Assembly: GCA_009760885.1 (NCBI GenBank)
Contig: CM019710.1
Location: 1,342,633 to 1,406,632 of the forward strand
Source: Achatina immaculata
Taxonomy: Eukaryota > Mollusca > Gastropoda > Stylommatophora > Achatinidae
Length of the DNA stretch: 64,000 nucleotides
Direction: 5' to 3'
The first letter of the stretch is position 1. Each line of letters begins with the position of its first letter. Shown here piece after piece: positions 34,320-45,904 of the stretch. Under the pieces are notes generated by a model, which was not told the DNA's origin, ran no database searches, and saw only the letters and a list, made by a program, of their open reading frames with translations. The position numbers and the translations under genes are program-made.

Positions 34320-35620
34320 CATCATCATCATCATCATCATCATCATTATCATCATCATCATCATCATCATCATCATGTGCCGTGCTGACTGGCGTTGGCT
34401 ATTATGCTTCTCCAGAGTACACGATCCTTTATGCAGGCCATCAGTTCAGTTGGTGATCTCCTCTCACACCATCCCGTCAGACTGTCCAGTATCATTTCTC
34501 TTGGTCTTCCTCTTGATCTTCTTCCTTCTATTTTTCCTGTTGTTATAATATTTTCAATGCCCCCTCTTCTCATTGCATGTCCTATGAAAGTACATTGTCT
34601 CTCTCTTATCTTTTTGACAAGGTTTTTTGTCTCTCCAGCTATTCTCATACATTCTTCATTAGTTATTTTTGCTGTCCAGGGGATTCGCAACATTCTTCTA
34701 ATAAACCACATTTCTGCTGCTTCCAACGATTTTTGTGCAGACTTGCCTATTGTCCATGATTCACTTCCATATAACAAGATAGGTTCAATATAACATTTTA
34801 GGACTCGTTTTCTAACATTCATTGATAAAGATGTGTTAGCTAATATGTTTCTCACTCTCTGAAATGCAGTCTTTGCTTGGTCTATTCTGTTCCTAATTTC
34901 TGTTGTGCATTTCCCATTTGAAGTTATTACTGCTCCAAGGTATTTGAATTTCTGCACCTGCTTTAGAATAGTTCCGTTTAATACTGCATGCTGGTGGATT
35001 CTGTTTCTTAGATATAACCATAGTCTCTGTCTTTTTGATGTTCAAAGTAAGGCCTTTCTGTTCACTTTCTTTGGCCACTTTATCCATGAGATTTTGCAGG
35101 TCTTGTTGGTTCTCAACTATCAGTACTGTGTCGTCAGCATACCGAAGGTTATTAATATTGTATCCTCCAATTTTTATGGAGGATACAATGATCGTTCTTA
35201 GAATATTCTCGCTGTACAGAGAAAAAAGGTCTGGAGAAAGTACACATACTTGTCGCACCCCTTGTTTTATAGGTTGATATTTTCCAATTCTCTTTTCAGC
35301 TCGAACTGCTGCTTCTTGCTGCCAGTATAGATGTTTTACAATCCTCAAGTCTTTGCCGTCTATACTGATGTCTTCAAGCATTTTAATAATTTCATTATGT
35401 TCCACCTTGTCAAATGCCTTGATGTAATCAATGAAGCATAAGTAGAGATCTTTCTGTACTTCTAAAGCTCTTTCTGTTAGTGTTCGTAAGGCATTAATGG
35501 CATTGTGTGTTCCCTTTCCTTCAACAAATCCAAACTGTTCATCTGCTATTTCCATTTTTATCTTTTTCCTTGTTCTTCTCATAATTATTCTCAGAAGTAG
35601 CTTCGTTATGTGACATGAGA
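34320..35620 (-). mobile_element. LINE-C copy 2, 5'-truncated
   Basis: A minus-strand element with an (ATC)n tail at 34320-34376. The reverse transcriptase part (34893-35582) has [55 protein letters not shown] and [10 protein letters not shown] with the YADD site. A frameshift near 34970 leads to the C-terminal frame (34373-34957: [62 protein letters not shown], ending NASQHGT). Truncated at its 5' side (35620), it lacks the endonuclease. It is better preserved than copy 1 and has an 11-bp target-site duplication. Confidence 0.93.
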
Positions 35621-35829
35621 AGAATGTCAGTACTCAGTGTAATAATTCTACACCTTGTTTTTGTATGGCCGATATGCTCAAGTCACATTCAGGAATATAT
35701 GTTTCTCAGTGTAGAATGTCAGTACTCAGTGTAGAATGTCAATACTCAGTGTAGAATGTCAGTAACACAATAATTGGTGTATAAGTATACAACTATACAC
35801 TAAACACTGCAGTAAAGCTGTGATACTAG
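35621..35829. repeat. Continuation of duplicated target sequence
   Basis: A second copy of the sequence left of the LINE, followed by short tagaatgtcagtactcag repeats and a Penelope-type phrase (acacaataatt ... ctatacac, about 35764-35810). Confidence 0.7.
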
Positions 35830-36347
35830 AATGTATAAAATTGGAAAAAAGTAGGAGCAGCTTTATTACTTAACGATTACAAAGTTGTGACGTTTCGGCG
35901 TGAGCCTTAATCATACAAAAACATACAGGACAAAGAAATAGGGAGAGGAGATAACGTATAGATTTACATGAATACTGTTTAAAAAAAAATTTTTTTTTAA
36001 GGAGTACTTAGCTGTAAATTGCAAGGTGTGGCTTGTCTGGCGGTGTGTGTCAGGAATGGATCTGGTAGGACGTGGAAATTGTTTAAATAGAGACCTGTGA
36101 CATGTGGTTGATGGGTTGTAACTGGGGGTGGTGGATGGGGAACCGGGGAGGGGAGAGAGAGTGACGCACTACTGGCCTAGCTAGGAGAATTTGAAACAGG
36201 TGATTGGGGAAGAGGTGTTGCAGAGAAGAGGGGTTGCTGAGAAAATAGCGGGGTTGCAGAGTGATGCTGTGAGGAAGTTTGAAAAGTAAGAAGGGGTGGA
36301 TTTAGTGTAGAGGTACTATAATGATTGAAGAAGATGATGTTACGTGT
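35830..36347 (-). mobile_element. Left arm of palindrome, Penelope-type terminal region
   Basis: This 518-bp arm is the reverse complement of 36391-36909 with few differences. Read on the minus strand it ends with gattaaggctcacgccgaaa, cgtcacaactttgtaatcg and aataaagctgctcctac, the same end found at 17349-17514. No coding region was recognised. Confidence 0.85.
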
Positions 36348-36390
36348 AACTAAACAGCGAGTTTAACCCATGTGGTTCCAGCGTTCCATA
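36348..36390. other. Palindrome spacer
   Basis: 43 bp between the two arms. It is not obviously repeated. Confidence 0.8.
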
Positions 36391-36909
36391 ACACGTAAAC
36401 ATCATCTTCTTCAATTATTATAGTACCTCTCCACTAAATCCACCCCTTCTTACTTTTCAAACTTCCTCACAGCATCACTCTGCAACCCTGCTATTTTCTC
36501 TGCAACCCCTCTTCTCTGCAACACCTCTTCCCCAATCACCTGTTTCAAATTCTCCTAGTTAGGCCAGTAGTGCGTCACTCTCTCTCCCCTCCCCGGTTCC
36601 CCATCCACCACCCCCAGTTACAACCCATCAACCACATGTCACAGGTCTCTATTTAAACAATTTCCACGTCCTACCAGATCCATTCCTGACACACACCGCC
36701 AGACAAGCCACACCTTGCAATTTACAGCTAAGTACTCCTTTAAAAAAAACTTTTTTTAAAACAGTATTCATGTAAATCTATACGTTATCTCCTCTCCCTA
36801 TTTCTTTGTCCTGTATGTTTTTGTATGATTAAGGCTCACGCCGAAACGTCACAACTTTGTAATCGTTAAGTAATAAAGCTGCTCCTACTTTTTTCCAATT
36901 TTATACATT
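36391..36909 (+). mobile_element. Right arm of palindrome, Penelope-type terminal region
   Basis: Mirror copy of 35830-36347 in plus orientation, ending with the same terminal motif (36828-36895) and tttccaattttatacat. The arrangement is two 5'-truncated copies joined head to head. Confidence 0.85.
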
Positions 36910-37000
36910 ATAGTGTAGAATGTCAGTACTCAGTGTAGAATGTCAGTACTCAGTGTAGAATGTCAGTACTCAGTGTAGAATGTCAGTACTCAGTGTACTA
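36910..37000. repeat. Minisatellite, 20-bp unit
   Basis: About four copies of tgtagaatgtcagtactcag, related to the sequence on both sides of LINE-C copy 2. Confidence 0.9.
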
Positions 37001-37499
37001 ATTTTCACACTATATTTTGTACAGCTAGTTTGCCCATTCTTTTGTCATAATTAGTTGCACTCTTTAGTCACCTCCAGGAATATATATATTTATTTATGTC
37101 TCACTCCCTATTTTATATAGTCGGTTTGTTCCTTCTTATGTCACATTCGGTTCCATATTCTTTTAGTAACGTACGGTAGATAATATGTATATTCATCTCT
37201 CATAGTAAGAGGTATACAAAACGTACTTGCTTCACATTAACAAGACGCATCACATACACAACATAATCACATAATCTGTCTTCTTACGTGTAATTATCCT
37301 CTCATATTGTATATATTGTACATATTGTATATACTGTACATAGTCTCTTCTATTTATTTATTAATACCACATTTACTCTTTTCTCTCGGCTTTATGTCTT
37401 CTCCATGTATTTGTAGTTAATGTACTCTAGCCTCACTAGGCTACAAATTACATGTACAACAAAAGATAAGATATACTCAATAATTCTGTAATACTTATT
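37001..37499. repeat. Old interspersed repeat, first part (partner of 6440-7130)
   Basis: Includes the ctctcggctttatgtcttct and gcctcactaggctacaaatt blocks that are also found at 6590-6700. Otherwise AT-rich and non-coding. Confidence 0.5.
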
Positions 37500-37845
37500 A
37501 TAACAGTAGAGAATGGAGAGCTAGAAAGAACACTGAACTGAACAGCTTATTTAAATCCCAACGAATTATAAATCTCTTGAAACTGAACAGACTATGCTGG
37601 CTGGGGTGTGTAGGAAGAATGGAAGAGAACAAACTAAAATGAGTATGCACAAGAGATGAGGGAAACAGAACCAAGGGGTAGACCAAGACTGAGATGTAAA
37701 GACAATATATAAGAGGAAATAAGAGAAGCTGGTGTCGCCAACTGGAGAGAGAAGATTAGGAATAGAGAGAAAAAGAGGAGAACTTTATCTGCAGCAATGA
37801 GACTTAATGGCTCGGAAAGCTGAAGAAGAAGAACTATTATAAACG
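37500..37845 (+). mobile_element. LINE-F, C-terminal fragment
   Basis: The plus strand reads, with stops, LNRLCWLG-like residues, then EEWKRTN, RETEPRGRPRLRCKDNI, EEIREAGVANWREKIRNRE and LSAAMRLNGSES. This is a C-terminal tail of a LINE polyprotein. It interrupts the old repeat whose second half continues at 37850. Confidence 0.7.
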
Positions 37846-37849
37846 ACAA

Positions 37850-38200
37850 CATATAAAAAACACTACAAAACTCCTAAAGTGAGTCAGTTGGTCAGTGAGA
37901 TCATAGCTCTTTTCAGACATCATCTTGCTCAAAACAAATCACAAGTTTCTGCTTACACATTGTCCACGGACAACATCCTTTCATCCAGAGCTTCCTGGAG
38001 GCCGGACACGCTCACCTGGCCCGACCAATGACTGAAGACTTCTTAGTCTGTTAGGTCTAAGCAGCCTCTGAAATTTCCAACTTTAATACGAGTATAAAAA
38101 TGCTGTTTCTTTGGCATTAAGAATTTTCCATTGTTAGACTGGTCTTAGATTGCTCGTCGCGACGCATGTGACCAACATCCTTGACCTACCATAACAAGAT
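37850..38200. repeat. Old interspersed repeat, second part
   Basis: The gagatcatagctcttttcag ... catcttgctcaa ... acaagtttctgcttac block matches 6785-6840. No coding sequence. Confidence 0.5.
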
Positions 38201-38209
38201 TAGTCATTC

Positions 38210-39480
38210 AACTGTATGTGTCAGCAAAACCTCATTCATCTTTGACAGTAGACAAAATATTTAGACAAGAACAGGCAGGTTTCAGGACGGGGAGATCATG
38301 TACAACTTTTATGTTTAGACTAACTATTCCTCATGAGCACAATTATTTAAAAGTCACTGGAACTGAACTCTCCATTGTATATAAACTTTGTGGACTTAGC
38401 GAAAGCCTTCGATAGTATCCATCATCCTTCCTTGTGGAAGATATTGTGCCCTATGAACTCCTTGAAAACAAATCATAAATATTATGAAAGATACATATGG
38501 GAACGACCAGAACTGAGTGAAACATGAAAGACAACAAACTACAAGATTCCAGATCAAAATGGGGGTAAGACAAATATGCATACTCTCCCCACTTATTTTC
38601 CTGATCACTATGGACTGGATAATGAAGACTGCCACCAAAGACAGACCTAGAGGATTAACCTGGCGGCTAACAAATCATCTAGAGGATTAACCTGGCGGCT
38701 CACAAATCATCTAGAGGATTAACCTGGGGGCTCACAAACCATCTAGAGGATTAGCCTGGGGGGATCACAAATCATCTAGAGGATTAACCTGGGGGCTAAC
38801 AAATCATCTAGAGGATTAACCTGGGGGGATCACAAATCATCTAGAGGATTAACCTGGGGGGATCACAAATCACCTAGAGGATTAACCTGGGAGGATCACA
38901 AATCATCTAGAGGATTAACCTGGGGGGATCACAAATCATCTAGAGGATTAACCTGGGGGGATCACAAATCATCTAGAGGATTAACCTAGGGGGATCACAA
39001 ATCATCTAGAGGATTAATCTGGGGGATCACAAATCATCCAGAGGATTAACCTGGGGGGATCACAAATCATCTAGAGGATTAACCTGGGGGCTCACAAATC
39101 ATCTAGAGGATTAACCTGGGGGAATCACAAATCATCTAGAGGATTAACCTGGGGGGATCACAAATCATCTAGAGGATTAACCTCGGGGCTCACAAATCAT
39201 CTAGAGGATTAACCTGGGGGCTCACAAATCATCTAGAGGATTAACCTGGGGGAATCACAAATCATCTAGAGGATTATGACTTCACAGACGATATTGGTCT
39301 GCTCTTACGTACCCAAAGAGACATACAGGAGAAGACAACTCGGACATTTTTTAAAGCTTGTTTTACGCTCAAGCCAGTAACATGAGCTAGGAATCTAGAA
39401 TCGAAGACATTTGTCCTTTCAGTTAATCCGTTGACGAATTTGATAGAAATTGATGAATATGAGTCCGTGAACAAAAATGG
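38210..39480 (+). mobile_element. LINE-G, degenerate reverse transcriptase fragment with internal minisatellite
   Basis: Frames spread over several registers give FRQEQAGFRTGRSC, then a VDFxKAFDSIH-like segment (about 38390-38420), a GVRQICILSP-like segment (about 38563-38595), MDWIMKTATKDRPRGLTWRL and TNHLED (about 38611-38680). After the minisatellite it continues YDFTDDIGLLLRTQRDIQEK, the active-site region with FTDD in place of FADD (about 39276-39335), then a tail with VNKNGR near 39465. The element lacks both ends and has many stops. Confidence 0.78.
38643..39275. repeat. Minisatellite, about 32-bp unit, derived from LINE-G coding sequence
   Basis: About 20 units with core agaggattaacctgg and caaatcatct. 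The first unit is the LINE sequence itself (RGLTWRLTNHLED) and the last unit runs directly into the next LINE codons (DYDFTDD), so the array expanded in place between two reverse transcriptase motifs. Confidence 0.92.
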
Positions 39481-41106
39481 CAGATAAGAGAAATGACGGC
39501 TGCCGTAAAACTGGTTCTAGTAATGAATGTAAATAGAGATGTATGGTTCAGTTTTTCAAAAGATATAAAAAGTGAGGATAGTGAACATATGCAGGAAACT
39601 CTCTACCGTAGAGAGCGGAACAACAACACAACTCCTTCATATCATCAGAGGAAGTACCCCCCCCCCTCTCAGACAAGTGTTTCGGCCCTTTAAACTCCTG
39701 ACACTCTAAGGGGGGTGGGCCCCTCTGGGTCATGACTCCCAGAGGTCTTGTGAGTTGTTGTTTTTTGTTTTTTTTTCGGTCCCGGGATTGAACCCATGAT
39801 CTTCCCGTTGCCACTGCACTTTTTTTTTTTGAAGTGCTCCTTTAGCGATTTAGTTACGGAGGACTGGTATTGGTTGTGGCAAATGAAATTAGATACAAGT
39901 GTGACATAATTTTCTAAGTGTAGAATCAAAATGCTAGATTGCCCAGTCAAAGGGATAGAATTCTAGATTGTAATACCCCATAATTGTTTCCCATTGGAGT
40001 CTTTTCAATGACCTCCGGGAGAAGAAAAATCAATAATTGTCATACTAGGACGTTACAGGTCATGTTTTGAGGCCGGCTCAGACTAAATTCTCGTGAAAAA
40101 GTGACTGTTTGCTCGGGAGTAATGTTAAAAACATTCACAACGACCTGTGAATTTGGGTACAACGATTATTTATTAGAAACTAAAATTTTTCCAGTAGCTG
40201 AAGGTTAAGTAAACAGTGTTTCTCACGGAAAGGTTGAGTCTTCTCCAGACAGAAGTTTCTAGATGGGGCTGAGAAAATCCCACTCATGTACAAGAGGTAG
40301 AGCTGACCAAGCAAGATTATTTTGACGATTAGGATGATTGATGATTAGGATTATGTATAGACCAGTAGGTTACGTTAGCATGAGGACTACCTAGGAAAAT
40401 GGTCAAGTTTGATCAGTGTGTTCAGAATGTTTGTGATAGGGAGATTTTTATAGGCTTGTTGTGTCAGTTTTTTTTAATCACGACTTGATGTATTCTGGAC
40501 TACGTGTATAGTAGTTATTCAGTGATTTCGCCTCATGCAGTGAAAGTAATAATTGCTGTCCTTCTTAGGGCAGAACAGTTATGGCAGTTTGTTAGAGTAG
40601 AATGTGAGCTCAGTTACTATTGATAGTAGTTGCTTTTACGCTTTTGATCTGATGTGAGCTTACTAGTTGTGGTTGCTGATGTGAGCTTACTAGTTGTGGT
40701 TGCTGGTGTGAGCTTACTAGTTGTGGTTGCTGATGTGTGCTTACTAGTTGTGGTTGTTGATGTGAGCTTACTAGTTGTGGTTACTGATGTGAGCTTACTA
40801 GTTGTTGTTGCTGATATGAGCTTACTAGTTGTGGTTGTTGATGTGAGATTACTAGTTGTGGTTGCTGATGTGAGCTTACTAGTTGTGGTTGCTGACGTGA
40901 GCTTGTTGTGGTTGCTGATGTGAGATTACTAGTTGTGGTTGCTGATATGAGCTTACTAGTTGTGGTTGCTGATATGAGCTTACTAGTTGTGGTTGTCGAT
41001 GTGAGCTTACTAGTTGTGGTTACTGACGTGAGCTTACTAGTTGTTGTTGCTGGTGTGAGCTTACTAGTTGTGGTTGCTGATTTGAGCTTACTAGTTGTGG
41101 TTGCTG
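39457..41106. repeat. 1650-bp tandem duplication, first unit
   Basis: From gagtccgtgaacaaaaatgg to the end of the 27-bp array at 41106. Repeated almost base for base at 41107 onward. It includes the VNKNGR end of LINE-G, non-coding sequence and the minisatellite at 40640-41106. The break point joins gatatgag of the minisatellite to tatgagtccgtg. Open frames in the unique part resemble nothing known. Confidence 0.93.
40640..41106. repeat. Minisatellite, 27-bp unit (first copy)
   Basis: About 17 units with core gagcttactagttgtggttg. The nine-codon unit reads VSLLVVVAD in one frame. Confidence 0.95.
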
Positions 41107-42785
41107 ATATGAGTCCGTGAACAAAAATGGCAGATAAGAGAAATGACGGCTGCCGTAAAACTGGTTCTAGTAATGAATGTAAATAGAGATGTATGGTTCA
41201 GTTTTTCAAAAGATATAAAAAGTGAGGATAGTGAACATATGCAGGAAACTCTCTACCGTAGAGAGCGGAACAACAACACAACTCCTTCATATCATCAGAG
41301 GAAGTACCCCCCCCCTCTCAGACAAGTGTTTCGGCCCTTTAAACTCCAGACACTCTAAGGGGGGTGGGCCCCTCTGGGTCATGACTCCCAGAGGTCTTGT
41401 GAGTTGTTGTTTTTTGTTTTTTTTTCGGTCCCGGGATTGAACCCATGATCTTCCCGTTGCCACTGCACTTTTTTTTTGAAGTGCTCCTTTAGCGATTTAG
41501 TTACGGAGGACTGGTATTGGTTGTGGCAAATGAAATTAGATACAAGTGTGACATAATTTTCTAAGTGTAGAATCAAAATGCTAGATTGCCCAGTCAAAGG
41601 GATAGAATTCTAGATTGTAATACCCCATAATTGTTTCCCATTGGAGTCTTTTCAATGACCTCCGGGAGAAGAAAAATCAATAATTGTCATACTAGGACGT
41701 TACAGGTCATGTTTTGAGGCCGGCTCAGACTAAATTCTCGTGAAAAAGTGACTGTTTGCTCGGGAGTAATGTTAAAAACATTCACAACGACCTGTGAATT
41801 TGGGTACAACGATTATTTATTAGAAACTAAAATTTTTCCAGTAGCTGAAGGTTAAGTAAACAGTGTTTCTCACGGAAAGGTTGAGTCTTCTCCAGACAGA
41901 AGTTTCTAGATGGGGCTGAGAAAATCCCACTCATGTACAAGAGGTAGAGCTGACCAAGCAAGATTATTTTGACGATTAGGATGATTGATGATTAGGATTA
42001 TGTATAGACCAGTAGGTTACGTTAGCATGAGGACTACCTAGGAAAATGGTCAAGTTTGATCAGTGTGTTCAGAATGTTTGTGATAGGGAGATTTTTATAG
42101 GCTTGTTGTGTCAGTTTTTTTTAATCACGACTTGATGTATTCTGGACTACGTGTATAGTAGTTATTCAGTGATTTCGCCTCATGCAGTGAAAGTAATAAT
42201 TGCTGTCCTTCTTAGGGCAGAACAGTTATGGCAGTTTGTTAGAGTAGAATGTGAGCTCAGTTACTATTGATAGTAGTTGCTTTTACGCTTTTGATCTGAT
42301 GTGAGCTTACTAGTTGTGGTTGCTGATGTGAGCTTACTAGTTGTGGTTGCTGGTGTGAGCTTACTAGTTGTGGTTGCTGATGTGTGCTTACTAGTTGTGG
42401 TTGTTGATGTGAGCTTACTAGTTGTGGTTACTGATGTGAGCTTACTAGTTGTTGTTGCTGATGTGAGCTTACTAGTTGTGGTTGTTGATGTGAGATTACT
42501 AGTTGTGGTTGCTGATGTGAGCTTACTAGTTGTGGTTGCTGATGTGAGCTTACTAGTTGTGGTTGCTGACGTGAGCTTGTTGTGGTTGCTGATGTGAGAT
42601 TACTAGTTGTGGTTGCTGATATGAGCTTACTAGTTGTGGTTGCTGATATGAGCTTACTAGTTGTGGTTGTCGATGTGAGCTTACTAGTTGTGGTTACTGA
42701 CGTGAGCTTACTAGTTGTTGTTGCTGGTGTGAGCTTACTAGTTGTGGTTGCTGATTTGAGCTTACTAGTTGTGGTTGCTGATATG
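41107..42785. repeat. 1650-bp tandem duplication, second unit
   Basis: Near-identical to 39457-41106. The differences are homopolymer lengths, a few substitutions and one extra minisatellite unit. Confidence 0.93.
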
Positions 42786-42955
42786 AGCTTACTAGTTGTG
42801 GTTGTTGATGTGAGCTTACTAGTTGTGGTTGATGATATCAGCTTACAAGTTGTGGTTGCTGATGTGTGCTTACTAGTTGCGGTTGCTGATGTGAGCTTAC
42901 TAGTTGTGGTTGCTGGTGTGAGCTTACTAGTTGTGGTTGCTGATGTGTGCATTGT
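42290..42955. repeat. Minisatellite, 27-bp unit (second copy)
   Basis: Same unit as 40640-41106, with about 24 copies. The last five or six units are not present in the first array. Confidence 0.95.
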
Positions 42956-43083
42956 TTTCCATTTGAGGTATTCTGATGTTCAGTAATTATGGCAACATTT
43001 TGTTTGATTTTGAATGATGGTAATCTTAATCTAGCTATAAGAGTTGTACACTCCCTCCCCATAAGGCAAACTGACTTCTTGCC

Positions 43084-44010
43084 GGGGAGCAGAGCCTGTC
43101 ATATGGAGAGCAGAGCCTGTCACATGAGGAGCAGAGCCTGTCACATGGGGAGCGGAGCCTGTCACACGGGGACCGAAGCCTGTCACATGGAGAACAGAGC
43201 CTGTCACATGGAGAGCATAGCCTGTCACATGGGGAGCAGAGCCTGTCACATGGAGAGCAAATCCTGTCACATGGGGAGCGGAGCCTGTCACATGGAGAGC
43301 AGAGCCTGTCACATGGAGAATAGAGCCTGTCACACGGGGAGCGGAGCCTGTCACACGGGGAGCGGAGCCTGTCATATGGGGAGAGGAGCCTGTCACATAA
43401 GGAGCAGAGCCTGTCACATGGGGAGCAGAGCCTGTCAAATGGAGAGCAAATCCTGTCACATGGGGAGCAAAGCCTGTCACATGGAGAGCAGAGCCTGTCA
43501 CATGGGGAGCGGAGCCTGTCACACAGGGAGCGGAGCCTGTCACATGGGGAGCGGAGACTGTCACACGGGGAGCAGAGTCTGTCACATGGAGAGCAGAGCC
43601 TGTCACATGGAGAGCAGAGCCTGTCACATGGGGAGCAGAGCCTGTCACATGGAGAGCAGAGCCTGTCACATGGAGAGCAGAGCCTGTCACACGGGGAGCG
43701 GAGCCTGTCACACGGGGAGCGGAGCCTGTCATATGGGGAGAGGAGCCTGTCACATAAGGAGCAGAGCCTGTCACATGGAGAGCAAATCCTGTCACATGGG
43801 GAGAGAAGCCTGTCACATGGGGAGCAGAGCCTGTCACATGGGGAGCAGAGCCTGTCACATAGGGAGCAGAGCCTGTCACATGGGGAGCAGAGCCTGTCAC
43901 ATGGAGAACAGAGCCTGTCACACGGGGAGCGGAGCCTGTCATATGGGGAGAGGAGCCTGTCACATAAGGAGCAGAGCCTGTCACATGGGGAACGGAGCCT
44001 GTCACATGTA
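43084..44010. repeat. Minisatellite, 21-bp unit, about 44 copies
   Basis: Units with core gagcctgtcacatgg. The array is more GC-rich than its surroundings. It is open for more than 320 codons on the plus strand and in two minus-strand frames. No codon usage or domain argues for translation. Confidence 0.95.
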
Positions 44011-44254
44011 AATTCTTGAATCTTCAATCCTCATCAGTCACCTTCCATTTTTCTCATAATTAAACTTGTTGTCTACTTGTACAACTACCTTCTTATCGGA
44101 TGACTTAACATTGTTATGTGTTGGTTCTGTTGGAAGGTTGCCTGTGATTTCTCATGTGTTGCTATTGTCTGGTGGTGGAGTTGAGAGACTGGGTGTCAGC
44201 TGTTTCTATGTGTATAAACAAGAAACAAAATAACTGGATCAACCTTTAGTATCT

Positions 44255-45245
44255 AAATTCTTGAACGGTGGTTCTAAGTATATCAGTTCACTCCACTAGA
44301 CCATTGACATCTAGTAGCAGCACAGTTCAACTTGTTCACTAAATATATCAGTTCACTCCACTAGACCCTTAACAATTAATAGCAGCACAGTTCAACTTGT
44401 TCACTAAATATATCAGTTCACTCCACTAGACTATTGACATCTAGTAGCAGCACAGTTCAACTTGTTCACTAAATATATCAGTTCACTCCACTAGACCCTT
44501 AACAATTAATAGCAGCACAGTTCAACTTGTTCACTAAATATATCAGTTCACTCCACTAGACTATTGACATCTAGAAGCAGCACAGTTCAACTTGTTCACT
44601 AAATATATCAGTTCACTCCACTAGACCATTGACAATTAATAGCAGCACAGTTCAACTTGTTCACTAAATATATCAGTTCACTCCACTAGACCATTGACAA
44701 TTAATAGCAGCACAGTTCAACTTGTTCACTAAATATATCAGTTCACTCCACTAGACCATTGACATGTAGTAGCAGCACAGTTCAACTTGTTCACTAAATA
44801 TATCAGTTCACTCCACTAGACCCTTGACAATTAATAGCAGCACAGTTTAACTTGTTCACTAAATATATCACTTCACTCCACTAGACCCTTGACAATTAAT
44901 AGCAGCACAGTTCAACTTGTTCACTAAATATATCAGTTCACTCCACTAGACTATTGACATCTAGAAGCAGCACAGTTCAACTTGTTCACTAAATATATCA
45001 GTTCACTCCACTAGACTATTGACATCTAGCAGCAGCACAGTTCAACTTGTTCACTAAATATATCAGTTCACTCCACTAGACTATTGACATCTAGCAGCAG
45101 CACAGTTCAACTTGTTCACTAAATATATCACTTCACTCCACTAGACCCTTGACAATTAATAGCAGCACAGTTCAACTTGTTCACTAAATATATCAATTCA
45201 CTCCACTAGACTATTGACATCTAATAGCAGCACAATTCAGCTTGT
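44255..45245. repeat. 65-bp satellite, about 15 copies of two variant types
   Basis: Each unit contains aaatatatcagttcactcca and gcagcacagttcaacttgtt. Between these, one variant reads gacatctag and the other aacaattaat. The order along the array is ABABABBABBAAABA. Confidence 0.95.
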
Positions 45246-45904
45246 TCACATAATTTAGGAATTTTCTCTTCCCATCTGTTAAACAAGAATGGCAGAAAGT
45301 AAGATGAGCACATGCAAATGAAAAGCATGCAACAATCCAATATTTGGGCAAAAGCCTTTCTAAAAGATCAAATACAACAACAACACAACAGAAACAATAG
45401 CTTAAAAACTTTGCTTTTTTGGTATCGCACTAACACCATATCCATATGTGTCTCTAAGGCATGACAGGGTTACCTTTACTTTACTTTACTTACCTTATGA
45501 GGGACGGGCATTTATCTTTTAGTAAAACTGAACCATACATCTCTATCTTCCTTCATGACAATAATGACAGGACTGAAGCTGAGATGTTTATGTTGTCTTA
45601 TTATATGACACTATGCTTTCAATGAAACTAAATGAAATAATTTTAAACCATAAAAATGGAATTGTCTACCGTAGTATCGATTTTGGGAAATGTCCTCAAA
45701 AGTTTTAAGAATCTCGGAAATGTGGAATCAGTTTCAATTTTTTTTTTCTTGATGATGCCACAGAATTAGCTAAAAAATGTCGAAGCTGAACTTAACTTGA
45801 AACATTTGAAAGTTCCAGAATGCATAAGGGGGAAAAAACAATAAGATTGTGGGACATGAGATGAATCTACTGCAGATTCTAAAACTAAATTCAGAGTTTT
45901 TGTG
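45246..45904. other. No recognisable gene
   Basis: About 660 bp of AT-rich sequence with a short ttactttacttt run near 45475. No feature could be supported. Confidence 0.55.

Noticed and set aside
42989..44011. 340-codon cysteine-rich repeat protein
   Set aside because: It is a 21-bp tandem repeat with equally long frames on the opposite strand and no domain or splice context.
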